From Algoriphagus algorifonticola (lineage in GTDB: Bacteria > Bacteroidota > Bacteroidia > Cytophagales > Cyclobacteriaceae), in NCBI RefSeq assembly GCF_007655305.1, contig NZ_VLOG01000011.1:1-37257 (forward strand): a stretch of DNA of 37,257 nucleotides. The letters are read 5' to 3'. Position 1 is the stretch's first letter. Each line of letters opens with the position of its first letter. Below are positions 23,222-31,678 of the stretch, one piece after another. The translations under genes were made by a program, and so were the position numbers. A model generated the notes under the pieces. The model searched no databases and was not told the DNA's origin. It saw nothing but the letters and a program-made list of their open reading frames with translations.

Positions 23222-25696
23222 ATGCTCAAAAACTACTTAAAAATAGCCTGGAGAACCCTTCTTCGCCAAAGAATATTCTCCCTTATAAATGTTTTGGGCC
23301 TAGCAATAGGCTTAGCATGCTTTCTTTTACTGGCTTCTTATGTGAAATTTGAGCAATCCTATGATTCATTTCAAGAGGATTCTGACCGAATATTTAGAGT
23401 TTCTCAGCATGTTCGTGATTTTGGGAATTCTGCCTGGGCTGGGGGAGCTGTGGCCCCTATGCTTCGTAAAGAGTTTGGGGAGCAGTTGGAAGAGATTGTC
23501 AGCTTAATTCAAATCAATACTTATCTCAAATCTGTCGATGGAATCAATCCCGAAGAAAGTTTCAGAGAAGATTACTTTTTTTATGCAGAGCCCGGATTTG
23601 AAAACATTGCTGGGCTAAAGGTCCTTCAGGGAAGTCTGAAAGGAGCTTTTGATGATCCTTTTAGTTTAGTCCTGACCAGATCTAAAGCAAAGCACTATTT
23701 CGGAGATGAAAACCCTGTTGGTAAAGTGCTTCTGGCTACAGGAGATATAGCTTTTGAAGTAAAGGCAGTGGTAGAAGATCTTCCAGCAAATACCCACATG
23801 AAGTTTGACTTTTTATCTTCGGTTTCCACTTTCAAAAATCTTAATAATTTTCCTCAAAATGCTGATTTTGGTAGCTTTTGGTGGCCTCAAACATTTACCT
23901 ATGTCAAAGTAAAAGAGGGTCAAAATGCCCAGGCAATCAGTGATAGAATTCCGGAAATAAATGGGAATTACCGTGATCCTGCGGAGACTAAAAACTACCA
24001 ATACTACCTACAACCCATACAATCCATACATCTTCAATCAGGATTTGGAGGCGAGTGGACGGCAGGTGTAGATCAAAAGACTTTGTGGATTTTCCTTTCA
24101 ATCGGTGGATTTGTGCTTTTGCTAGCATGCATCAATTTCATCAATTTGGCTACTGCTCGTGCTATCAGAAGGATGAAAGAAATAGGTGTTAGAAAGGTCA
24201 ATGGGGCTAAGAGAGGACAATTGATGGCTCAATTTCTGGCTGAAGCATTTTTAACAAATGCATTTGCGCTTGTTCTAGGGTTGATTTTGGTGGGTCTGGC
24301 TCAACCAATTTTCACATCCATGCTGGATTTATCATTTGAAGTTCCGTTATTTTCAGATAGTTCTTTGATAGGCATTGTTCTGGCTGTATGGATAATCTCC
24401 TCCTTACTAGCAGGGGTTTTTCCCGCATTTTACCTAAGTGGCCTCCGACCGGATGTCATTCTTAAAAACTCCCAAATTTCAGGTGGAAAAGCCTTGCTGA
24501 GAAAATCGCTGGTAGTTTTCCAGTTCGCGCTTTCTTCCCTGTTGGTTTTCTGTGCCGGGGTAGCTTATATGCAACATACTTTCCTCAGAACATCTGATAT
24601 GGGCTTTGATCACCAGGGATTATTGACCGTGAAACTCGGAAATGCTGCAAAAGCCCAAATTGAGCCCCTTAAATCGTCCCTTGAGCAACAATCAGGAGTG
24701 GTTTCTGTCAATGCAATTTCCAATGCTCCCGGACTGGAAGGAGGTTGGAATCCTTCCGTAGCTTTCAGGGGAGTTGAAATAGAAGAAGCCTTTTCTATTT
24801 ATGTTCAATATGTAGATGAATCCTACTTCGAAAATTTGGGAGTAGAGGTGATTGCTGGAAGAGAATTTTCACTGGATTTTCAGGATCAGGGGGAGGTAAC
24901 GGAAATGATGAGGGGACAATTTCCAAAAATGGAAAATCTTGGCGTAGTTGTAAATGAATCCGCAGCAGCCATAATTGCTCAGGCAGGGCAGGAAACTCTT
25001 GGAAATGCAGTTAGAATATATACCGATGAAAATGGTAATTTATTCTCTGATTACAATGGTAATATCGTTGGAGTGGTGGAGGATTACCATACTCAGGATT
25101 TAAAAACCACCATCAAACCCACTGTTTTCCTTCCTGTAAAAAATGCAGCTTTTGATGGAAGCAATATCTTATTAATTCGAACAGGAAATGGCTTTGATGA
25201 AGCTCAAATTACTCAATTAAAAAATGCATGGAATCAAATAATTCCAGGAATTCCTTTCGATTATTCATTCTTAGACGAGCGGATTGCCCAGAATTATGCT
25301 CAAGAGGCCCGAACGGGTAATTTGCTAGGCGCATTTGCTATACTAACCTTGTTGATCTCCTGCTTGGGATTGCTAGGACTTTCCATATTCACGGCAGAAA
25401 CTAAGCGTAAAGAAATTGGTATCAGAAAAGTCCTAGGAGCCTCCGTTCAGGGGATTATTTCTCAATTGTCCAAAGAGTTTATTTATCCGGTGATTTTGGC
25501 CTTACTAATAGCCTTTCCGCTTGGATTTTATTTGATGAGTCAATGGCTAGAGCAATTCGCAACTAAAGTAAATATTTCTATTGGCTTTTTCTTGGCAACG
25601 GGGATGACTTCGCTGGTATTTGCCTGGTTGACGGTGACTTGGCAGTCATGGAAAGCTGCCACTTCCAATCCAGTGAAATCAATTAAATCAGAGTAG
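23222..25696 (+). CDS. MacB/FtsX-type ABC permease 4
   Basis: An 824-residue paralogue, the longest of the five. The N-terminus is MLKNYLKIAWRTLLRQRI. The first FtsX block has ACINFINLATA and KEIGVRKVNGA, and the C-terminal block has KEIGIRKVLGA, ending NPVKSIKSE. The first 30 bases of the gene are very close to those of permease 5, showing recent common origin of these 5' ends. The 128 bases upstream contain no operator or TGGCAY element, so it is probably expressed from promoter 4. It needs a separate ATPase. Confidence 0.93.
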   Translation: MLKNYLKIAWRTLLRQRIFSLINVLGLAIGLACFLLLASYVKFEQSYDSFQEDSDRIFRVSQHVRDFGNSAWAGGAVAPMLRKEFGEQLEEIVSLIQINTYLKSVDGINPEESFREDYFFYAEPGFENIAGLKVLQGSLKGAFDDPFSLVLTRSKAKHYFGDENPVGKVLLATGDIAFEVKAVVEDLPANTHMKFDFLSSVSTFKNLNNFPQNADFGSFWWPQTFTYVKVKEGQNAQAISDRIPEINGNYRDPAETKNYQYYLQPIQSIHLQSGFGGEWTAGVDQKTLWIFLSIGGFVLLLACINFINLATARAIRRMKEIGVRKVNGAKRGQLMAQFLAEAFLTNAFALVLGLILVGLAQPIFTSMLDLSFEVPLFSDSSLIGIVLAVWIISSLLAGVFPAFYLSGLRPDVILKNSQISGGKALLRKSLVVFQFALSSLLVFCAGVAYMQHTFLRTSDMGFDHQGLLTVKLGNAAKAQIEPLKSSLEQQSGVVSVNAISNAPGLEGGWNPSVAFRGVEIEEAFSIYVQYVDESYFENLGVEVIAGREFSLDFQDQGEVTEMMRGQFPKMENLGVVVNESAAAIIAQAGQETLGNAVRIYTDENGNLFSDYNGNIVGVVEDYHTQDLKTTIKPTVFLPVKNAAFDGSNILLIRTGNGFDEAQITQLKNAWNQIIPGIPFDYSFLDERIAQNYAQEARTGNLLGAFAILTLLISCLGLLGLSIFTAETKRKEIGIRKVLGASVQGIISQLSKEFIYPVILALLIAFPLGFYLMSQWLEQFATKVNISIGFFLATGMTSLVFAWLTVTWQSWKAATSNPVKSIKSE

Positions 25697-25726
25697 GATC
25701 AATTATTTTTCAAAAACGCTAAGGCT

Positions 25727-28138
25727 ATGCTCAAAAACTATTTTAAAATCGCCTGGAGGAATCTTCTCCGCAATAAGCTCCGAACAGCAATCCATATCCT
25801 CGGACTTTCTCTAGGGATTGCGATATGCTTTTTGATATTCAATATCGTATGGCACGCATACAGTTTTGATAATTTTCACCCTGATAAAGAGAGGATCTAT
25901 AGAATCATCACGGAGAATGATTATGGAGAAATGAAATACAGTTATCCGGCTGCTCCAGGGCCATTGGGTGAGGTTTTAGGAGAAGAATTGGCTGGTATTG
26001 AAGAAGTAGGTAGACTCTATACCTTAGGACAAACACATGCCAGTATTCCGGAAGAAAATAAAAACTTTGGCAGGAAGAATTACATTAGTTTCGCTGATCC
26101 TGGTTTTTTTAAAGTTCTCCCAAGAACTTGGCTGGCAGGAAATCCTGAGACAGCATTACAGGAACCTAATCAGGTTGTGATTAGTGAAAAGAGTTTGAAT
26201 ACTTATTTTCCCAATCAACCTCTGGATCAAGTACTTGGAAAAGAGCTTCGCTATGTGGATGCTGATACCATCATGGCAACCATTGTTGGTGTTATCCAGG
26301 ATTATGATGAAAACACCGATTTTATTTTTCAGGATTTCATCTCTTTTTCCACTATTAAAAAGAATGAGAAAGAAGACTGGTATGGGCTTCATTCATGGAC
26401 CAATATCAATTCCAGCAGTCAGGTTTTCTTTAAATCAGGTAATGGAATCTCTGCCAGCAACTTACAGGAAGGGCTTAATGCAATAGCAGGTAAATACTAT
26501 GCCGATGAAGAGGAGGGAAGCACCTCGTTTGGATTGGAACCCTTATCGGAACTTCATTTTTCTTACGGACTACTGGATGAAACAGGTGCCTCAAAAGAGC
26601 TGATTAAGGGTTTGTTGATTGTTGGAGCCATCATTTTGATTTTGGCATGTCTCAATTTTATCAATTTAGAAACTGCCCAAGCAATCAGCCGAGCAAAAGA
26701 GGTAGGGATTCGAAAAACACTTGGAGGCAACAAATTCCAGCTGATGTTTCAGTTTCTAGCCGAAACCTACTTATTGGTATTAGGCGCAACTTTGCTGGGT
26801 TTGGTGTTTTCAGACTTGATATTAAAAACCTTCCAAAGCTATCTTCCAGACGGCTTCACGATGCCGTATTTAGCAGGATATAATTTAATATTTATAGTTC
26901 TTTTCGGAGTCTTATTGACTTTGGTTTCGGGAATTTACCCATCCTTGGTTTTGGCTAATTATCAGCCTCAGCGTGCCCTGAAAGGCGAGAAAATGGGTTC
27001 GGCGAAATTCTCCTTTGGGGCCTTTTTGAGAAAAAATCTGACGGTTCTTCAGTTTACTGTGTCCATGGTCTTTTTGATTTTAGTAATGGTTATTGGCTCT
27101 CAATTGAAATATATCAGTAGTCAGCCAGTTGGATTTGAAAAAGATGCAGTGGTCTATGCTTACTTACCTTTTATGGCAGGTTTTGAAAAGGCTTCACTCC
27201 TTCAGAGCCAGGTGACTCAAATGAGTTTTGTGGAAGGAGCCAGTTTAGGAGGAGATGCCATTTCTTCTAATGGAATTTGGACCTCTGATGTGAAAGTTCC
27301 TGTAGACAGCGCAGAGATGGAATTTTTTACACAAGTGAAAAATGTGGATTCATCCTTCGTTCAAGTAAATGGAGTTGAGCTGCTGGCTGGAAGGAATTTA
27401 ACTCAAAATCAAACAGAGGTTTTGGTAAATGAACGCTTTTTGAAGGAAGCAGGGATCAATTCTGCACAGGAAATTCTCGGTAGTTTCATAACAATTGGAG
27501 GAGGGCCAAAGTCTGTTGTTGGAGTGATGAAAGATTTCAATTCCCGATCGCTGAAGGAAGAGATTCTTCCTATGGTTTTTCTTCAAAACCCTGATTATTA
27601 TAATGTCATCTCAGTCAAACTGGGGAAAGGAATCAACCTCGAGACAGCATTACTTGGATTAAGAGAATCATACACGAGTGTTTATCCTTTTGAGGAAATT
27701 GATTTCAAGTTTCTGGATGAGGAAATAGCGAAATTCTACGAAGAGGATCAGCGCATAAGAAACATTCTCGGTTTTTCCAGTATGATAGCCATCCTAATCT
27801 CTGGAATGGGATTGTTTGGACTTTCTTCTTTCACCATATCTCAAAGATTGAAAGAGATCTCTGTGAGAAAAATATTAGGTGCCAGTATTGCTCAGATTCT
27901 AGGACTTATCAGTAAGGAATACGTGATGCTGGTCAGCATTTCCTTTCTATTAGCAGCTTATCCAACTTATTGGCTCGCTAAAGAATTTTTGGAAAGCTAT
28001 TCATACCGGATTGATATGCCTTACCTGCAATTTTTGATGGGAGGCTTGGCATTATTGGTTCTTTGCATAGGGATAGTAGGTGCTCATTTCTGGGTGGCGG
28101 CTAAATCGAATCCTGCCGAAATTCTGAAAGACGAATAA
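25727..28138 (+). CDS. MacB/FtsX-type ABC permease 5
   Basis: An 803-residue paralogue beginning 30 bases after permease 4. The N-terminus is MLKNYFKIAWRNLLRNKL. The first FtsX block has ACLNFINLETA and KEVGIRKTLGG. The second ATPase-contact motif is KEISVRKILGA, where the other four have (K/R)EIGIRKV(L/M)GA, so it is the most divergent at the expected ATPase interface. It ends NPAEILKDE. It lies just upstream of the unit encoding the unusual second ATPase, so those two may have co-evolved; that pairing is inferred. Confidence 0.93.
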   Translation: MLKNYFKIAWRNLLRNKLRTAIHILGLSLGIAICFLIFNIVWHAYSFDNFHPDKERIYRIITENDYGEMKYSYPAAPGPLGEVLGEELAGIEEVGRLYTLGQTHASIPEENKNFGRKNYISFADPGFFKVLPRTWLAGNPETALQEPNQVVISEKSLNTYFPNQPLDQVLGKELRYVDADTIMATIVGVIQDYDENTDFIFQDFISFSTIKKNEKEDWYGLHSWTNINSSSQVFFKSGNGISASNLQEGLNAIAGKYYADEEEGSTSFGLEPLSELHFSYGLLDETGASKELIKGLLIVGAIILILACLNFINLETAQAISRAKEVGIRKTLGGNKFQLMFQFLAETYLLVLGATLLGLVFSDLILKTFQSYLPDGFTMPYLAGYNLIFIVLFGVLLTLVSGIYPSLVLANYQPQRALKGEKMGSAKFSFGAFLRKNLTVLQFTVSMVFLILVMVIGSQLKYISSQPVGFEKDAVVYAYLPFMAGFEKASLLQSQVTQMSFVEGASLGGDAISSNGIWTSDVKVPVDSAEMEFFTQVKNVDSSFVQVNGVELLAGRNLTQNQTEVLVNERFLKEAGINSAQEILGSFITIGGGPKSVVGVMKDFNSRSLKEEILPMVFLQNPDYYNVISVKLGKGINLETALLGLRESYTSVYPFEEIDFKFLDEEIAKFYEEDQRIRNILGFSSMIAILISGMGLFGLSSFTISQRLKEISVRKILGASIAQILGLISKEYVMLVSISFLLAAYPTYWLAKEFLESYSYRIDMPYLQFLMGGLALLVLCIGIVGAHFWVAAKSNPAEILKDE

Positions 28139-28190
28139 GGGATTTGGTAATATTTTAAATCAATAAGTGATTTTGTTTTTGGTGGAAAAA

Positions 28191-28219
28191 TCGTTCGCCA
28201 GCGAACAAAAATGTTCGAG
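28191..28219 (+). promoter_or_regulatory. Operator module 5, probable activator-binding site
   Basis: TCGTTCGC-CA-GCGAAC runs into the core CGAACAAAAATGTTCG (28202-28217). All three half-sites are close to consensus. The core centre is 71.5 bases upstream of the reference G of TGGCAT at 28279. Confidence 0.75.
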
Positions 28220-28230
28220 AAAATATAGGG

Positions 28231-28277
28231 TTGCTTAATCAAAAAGGGGCTTTAGACTTGTTCTGAGGCCTTTTTTT
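28231..28277 (+). terminator. Probable terminator after permease 5, inside regulatory region 5
   Basis: AAAAAGGGGCTT (28241-28252) can pair with AGGCCTTTTTTT (28266-28277), using some G-T pairs, with a tail of T. As in module 2, the hairpin lies between the operator and the TGGCAT box. Confidence 0.5.
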
Positions 28278-28278
28278 A

Positions 28279-28294
28279 TGGCATGGAAGTGGAA
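28279..28294 (+). promoter_or_regulatory. Sigma54-like promoter 5 (ATPase 2 and TolC)
   Basis: TGGCAT-N5-TGGAA, matching promoter 4 at both boxes. Predicted start near 28305, leader about 16 nt. Confidence 0.55.
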
Positions 28295-28320
28295 ATGGTT
28301 ATTGAAGTTAATTTTCAAGT

Positions 28321-28995
28321 ATGATACAACTCAAAGAAATCGATAAATACATTGAGTCCCGTTTCCAGAGGATTTTTATTCTAAAAGGAATAAATCTGAC
28401 TATCCAACAAGGGGAGTTCCTTACTTTGATGGGCCCTTCAGGAGCGGGGAAGTCCACCTTGCTGAATATCATAGGAATGTTGGACGAAGACTACGATGGG
28501 GAATATTTTTTTGGAGAAAAAAATATCCGTAAAATGAAGGACAAGGAGAGATCCAATCTGCACAAAAGTGAGTTTGGATATATTTTTCAGGCTTATCATC
28601 TGATAGATGAATTGACTGTTTATGAAAATATAGAAACGCCACTTCTTTATAGAAATGTGGCTTCATCCGAGCGGAAAAGCATTATTGCAGATCTTTTAGA
28701 TCGCTTTAACATGGTAGCCAAAAAGGACCTCTTCCCTGCTCAGTTGAGCGGTGGACAACAGCAATTGGTGGGAATCGCTAGGGCTGTTGCCGGCCGACCA
28801 AGTTTGCTTCTCGCGGATGAACCTACAGGAAATCTTCATTCCACTCAGGCCAAGGAAATAATGGAGGTTTTTCAAGAATTGCATAAAGAGGGAACCACCA
28901 TCATCCAAGCTACTCACGCTAGAGAGAATGCGGATTATGGAACCAGATTAATCAATCTATTGGATGGAAAAATTGAAAGTGATGAACAGCTATAA
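28321..28995 (+). CDS. ABC transporter ATPase 2, LolD/MacB type with altered D-loop
   Basis: A 224-residue stand-alone ATPase related to the one at 12270 (shared LIDELTV.EN, LSGGQQQ, TG pattern). Walker A GPSGAGKS (38-45), signature LSGGQQQ (142-148), Walker B LLLADE (162-167) with Glu167 and switch His199 are intact. The D-loop reads NLHS (171-174) instead of NLDS, so the Asp that crosses the dimer interface is His. The usual RVAIARA after the signature is LVGIARA. Its gene overlaps the TolC gene by 14 bases and has its own operator and promoter. It may work with permease 5 or as a mixed dimer with ATPase 1; both ideas are inference. Confidence 0.94.
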   Translation: MIQLKEIDKYIESRFQRIFILKGINLTIQQGEFLTLMGPSGAGKSTLLNIIGMLDEDYDGEYFFGEKNIRKMKDKERSNLHKSEFGYIFQAYHLIDELTVYENIETPLLYRNVASSERKSIIADLLDRFNMVAKKDLFPAQLSGGQQQLVGIARAVAGRPSLLLADEPTGNLHSTQAKEIMEVFQELHKEGTTIIQATHARENADYGTRLINLLDGKIESDEQL

Positions 28996-30319
28996 ATTTC
29001 TAATTACCCTTTTGACTTTTGCTTGTTGTTCCTTTGGAACTTATGCCCAGGATACTCTTAGGTTGGATTTTCGTCAGGCAGTAGAATTCGGACTTGATGC
29101 AAATCTGGAGTATAAAATTCAGGAGAATAATATGGAAATCCTGAAAAAGCAGAAGCAGGTAGCGGCACTATCTCATTTGCCCTCTGTGGGAATCAACTCT
29201 AATTTATTGAGGCAAAGTGGTCAGCAATTTCAACAAGTAGAAGGTGAAATTGTAGTTACCAATGTCACCAATGAAATTGTTTCCGGAGGATTAAATATGA
29301 ATATACCTGTATTCAATGCGGGCAGGAGAATTTTGGATACTCAATCGGCAAAGCTGGCATTTGAGGCTGGAGAAAAGGGCTTGGAAAGGGCCAAACAACA
29401 GGTAGTATTCGATGTAGCTCAAAGGTATTTACAGGTTCTATTGGATCAGGAGTTATTGAAAATTGCGATAGAAAATCTGGAAAATCAGCAGGAGCAACTT
29501 CGGCAAATTGAGGGGTTCGTAGAGGCTGGATTAAGAACTGTTTCTGATTTATATAATCAGCAATCTGAAGTTGCCAGACTGCAATCCGTAAAGGTGGATG
29601 CGGAAATTCAGTTGGAAAATGATCTTTGGTCTTTATCAGAATATCTGCAATTGGAGGCGGGTAAAATTCCTGCTTTGGAACCCGTTGATCCTACTAATTC
29701 ATCGGTAAGCTTTGCCGGGCAAAATCTGGGAGAATTATACGAGTTGGCTATGGCAAACCGTGCTGATATGAAGCAGCAGGAGCTTTTGGTAAGCTCTACC
29801 AAAAAAGATGTGCAGGCAAGAAAGGCTATGTACTTTCCTAGGGTTTCCGCTTTTTATAATTACAATACCTTTTTTACATCCTTAGATAGTAGAAGCCTTA
29901 GGGAGCAGTTATTAAGGATATATCCTCAAAATACGCTCGGCTTGAATCTGGTGATTCCCATATTTTCCAATTGGCAAACCAGATTGGATGTGAGTAGAGC
30001 TAAAGTAGCCTATGAAAATCAGCAATTGACCCTACAGTCTTTGGATAGAAGGGTGTACCAAGATGTGAGATTAGCCTGGCAAAATTATAAAGCAGCTAAA
30101 TTGAAAGAGCAAAATACCGGGTTACAAGTTTTGGCAGCAGAGGAGGCGAGAAATGCAGTTCAGGAGCGCTTTAGATTGGGGATTTCCAATTTTGTAGATC
30201 TATCTGCGGCTAACCAGCAATTTGTAGCTGCCCAAGCAGATCAAGCTCAGGCAATTTACACCCTATATTTTCAGGAGGTATTAATGCAGTTCGCTTTAGG
30301 AACTTTGAGCACTGATTAA
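28982..30319 (+). CDS. TolC-family outer-membrane efflux protein
   Basis: A 445-residue outer-membrane factor. The signal peptide MNSYKFLITLLTFACCSF ends near TYAQD. Two OEP repeats follow, with the long helices of the periplasmic tunnel (about 45-215 and 250-440), including ALSHLPSVGINSN, FDVAQRYLQVLLDQE and the repeat-2 counterpart QDVRLAWQNYKAAK. The family pattern RYRLGxxxxxDLxxA appears as RFRLGISNFVDLSAAN. ATG 28982 is chosen because it gives a proper signal peptide; a start at 28964 would add six charged residues. It overlaps the ATPase 2 stop, so translation is probably coupled. As the only channel here it should serve the whole exporter set. Confidence 0.94.
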   Translation: MNSYKFLITLLTFACCSFGTYAQDTLRLDFRQAVEFGLDANLEYKIQENNMEILKKQKQVAALSHLPSVGINSNLLRQSGQQFQQVEGEIVVTNVTNEIVSGGLNMNIPVFNAGRRILDTQSAKLAFEAGEKGLERAKQQVVFDVAQRYLQVLLDQELLKIAIENLENQQEQLRQIEGFVEAGLRTVSDLYNQQSEVARLQSVKVDAEIQLENDLWSLSEYLQLEAGKIPALEPVDPTNSSVSFAGQNLGELYELAMANRADMKQQELLVSSTKKDVQARKAMYFPRVSAFYNYNTFFTSLDSRSLREQLLRIYPQNTLGLNLVIPIFSNWQTRLDVSRAKVAYENQQLTLQSLDRRVYQDVRLAWQNYKAAKLKEQNTGLQVLAAEEARNAVQERFRLGISNFVDLSAANQQFVAAQADQAQAIYTLYFQEVLMQFALGTLSTD

Positions 30320-30325
30320 AGCCAA

Positions 30326-30512
30326 TCTGATTATTCGCAATCATGCCAGTTGCTTTATTTTCTTTGCTTGACTGATTGGATACTTCGACTTCGCTCAGCA
30401 CGGGCGACCGAAGACCCAGCCACGGCAGGCAGGCGAAGCTTCCGGATTCTAATCCTTTCAGCAGAAAATAAGCCGTATTTTTGTCAATACTGGTAAGAAA
30501 GCGGTTATCCAT
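30326..30512 (-). repeat. Dispersed intergenic repeat, copy C (inverted)
   Basis: Read on the minus strand it matches copy A almost base for base but has one TCGGTC unit where copy A has two (7 bases shorter). It lies 6 bases after the TolC stop. Ends are GGATAACCGCTTTCTTACC and, inverted, GATTATTCGCAATCATGCC. Confidence 0.88.
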
Positions 30513-30533
30513 ATAAGCCAATTAGAAGGGAAG

Positions 30534-30566
30534 AAAAAAAGCAGACCCATAAAGTCTGCTTTTTTT
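30534..30566. terminator. Bidirectional terminator between TolC and OmpA-like genes
   Basis: A 13-bp perfect stem (30534-30546 with 30554-30566), loop CCATAAA, A-run on the left and T-run on the right. It can end transcripts from both convergent sides. Confidence 0.88.
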
Positions 30567-30592
30567 GATTTAGTTGTGGTAGTTGGTTTTGT

Positions 30593-31438
30593 TTATAACA
30601 TTGCAAAGAACATATCCAAATCAGGAATTAGGACGATTCTCGTTCTTCTGTTGATAGCCATATTTTCTTTAGAATCGTTGGCAACGATCGGCATATAGCT
30701 CGCACGACCCGCAGCGATCATTTTTTCAGGAGCTACACCAAAATCATTTTGAAGCTTTCTAACAATAGAGGTAGCTCTTTTTACAGATAGATCCCAGTTA
30801 TCCTGAACAACTGCATTAGAGATGGTTCTTGGGTCTGTATGACCTTCTATCATCACCTGAAGGCTAGGCTCAGCGTTGATTACTTCTGCCAATTTCTTCA
30901 ATAGGGGATCTGCTTTGCTGTTGATTCTGTAAGATGCGGTATTGAAAAGAAGTTTGTCAGAAACAGAGATCATCACCACCGTCTGATCAATGCTGATTTC
31001 TACGTCATCTTCTTCACCTCCGGTGTTTTCAGTGATGTTTTGCTTCAGATTATATTCCACTGCCAAGTTTACAGAATCCTCCAAAGTCTTAGCTTGAGCA
31101 AGCTTCTCAGGATCCACCTTTGCTAAAGTTTCAGTCATCTTTTGCTTTGAGTTTTTGGACATGACGGTTCCTGACTCGATTGAATACAATGAGTTATTGG
31201 ACTGAGTCAAGGCATCATTGGTGTCTCTCAAAGAATTGATTCTCGCGTTGTATTCTGCTACTCTAGCCTCAATGGCTGCCATTTTTTCTTCCAATTCAGC
31301 CTTTTCCTGATTGGTCATGGCTAATTCTGTTTGAGTCTTGAAGAGATTACTCTCCAACTCGGTGTACTTCTTTTTAGACACACAGGACACTAAAACACTT
31401 GCGCTAAGTATGCCTGAAAGGATCAAAGAGTTTTTCAT
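30593..31438 (-). CDS. OmpA-family peptidoglycan-binding lipoprotein
   Basis: A 281-residue outer-membrane lipoprotein. The signal peptide ends in SVLVSC with Cys19 as lipid site. A coiled coil follows (about 27-95, ESNLFKTQTELAMTNQEKAEL) with a linker, then the OmpA C-terminal domain (about 150-275), which binds diaminopimelate in peptidoglycan. Diagnostic motifs are MIEGHTDPRT, NWDLSVKRATSIVRKL and NRRTRIVLIP. The role is to tie the outer membrane to the cell wall. It stands alone with its terminator at 30534-30566. The coiled coil and acidic EDDVEIS segment are like those of other Bacteroidetes OmpA lipoproteins. Confidence 0.93.
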   Translation of the reverse strand: MKNSLILSGILSASVLVSCVSKKKYTELESNLFKTQTELAMTNQEKAELEEKMAAIEARVAEYNARINSLRDTNDALTQSNNSLYSIESGTVMSKNSKQKMTETLAKVDPEKLAQAKTLEDSVNLAVEYNLKQNITENTGGEEDDVEISIDQTVVMISVSDKLLFNTASYRINSKADPLLKKLAEVINAEPSLQVMIEGHTDPRTISNAVVQDNWDLSVKRATSIVRKLQNDFGVAPEKMIAAGRASYMPIVANDSKENMAINRRTRIVLIPDLDMFFAML

Positions 31439-31613
31439 GGTTTTAAAATTTGTTTTTCAAGTCGATTAAAATCTGCCATGTTTAGAAATTCTTTTGTTTC
31501 CTGGCAGAATTGATTTCTAGGTTTATTCTTCTTGATCCAAAAGAACTGCCAGTGATTTTCAGAAATCATATAATGGCTTAATCAATTGAAAAACAATGAT
31601 TTACTTTTTTTAC

Positions 31614-31643
31614 ATAAAAAAATCCCATCGAAAAGATGGGATT
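31614..31643 (-). terminator. Terminator after the DUF4136 gene
   Basis: AATCCCATC (31621-31629) pairs with GATGGGATT (31635-31643) over a GAAAA loop. On the minus strand it is followed by a T run. It lies 36 bases past the stop. Confidence 0.8.
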
Positions 31644-31678
31644 ATCACTAAGCAAACTGGGGAATTATTCCACAGAAT

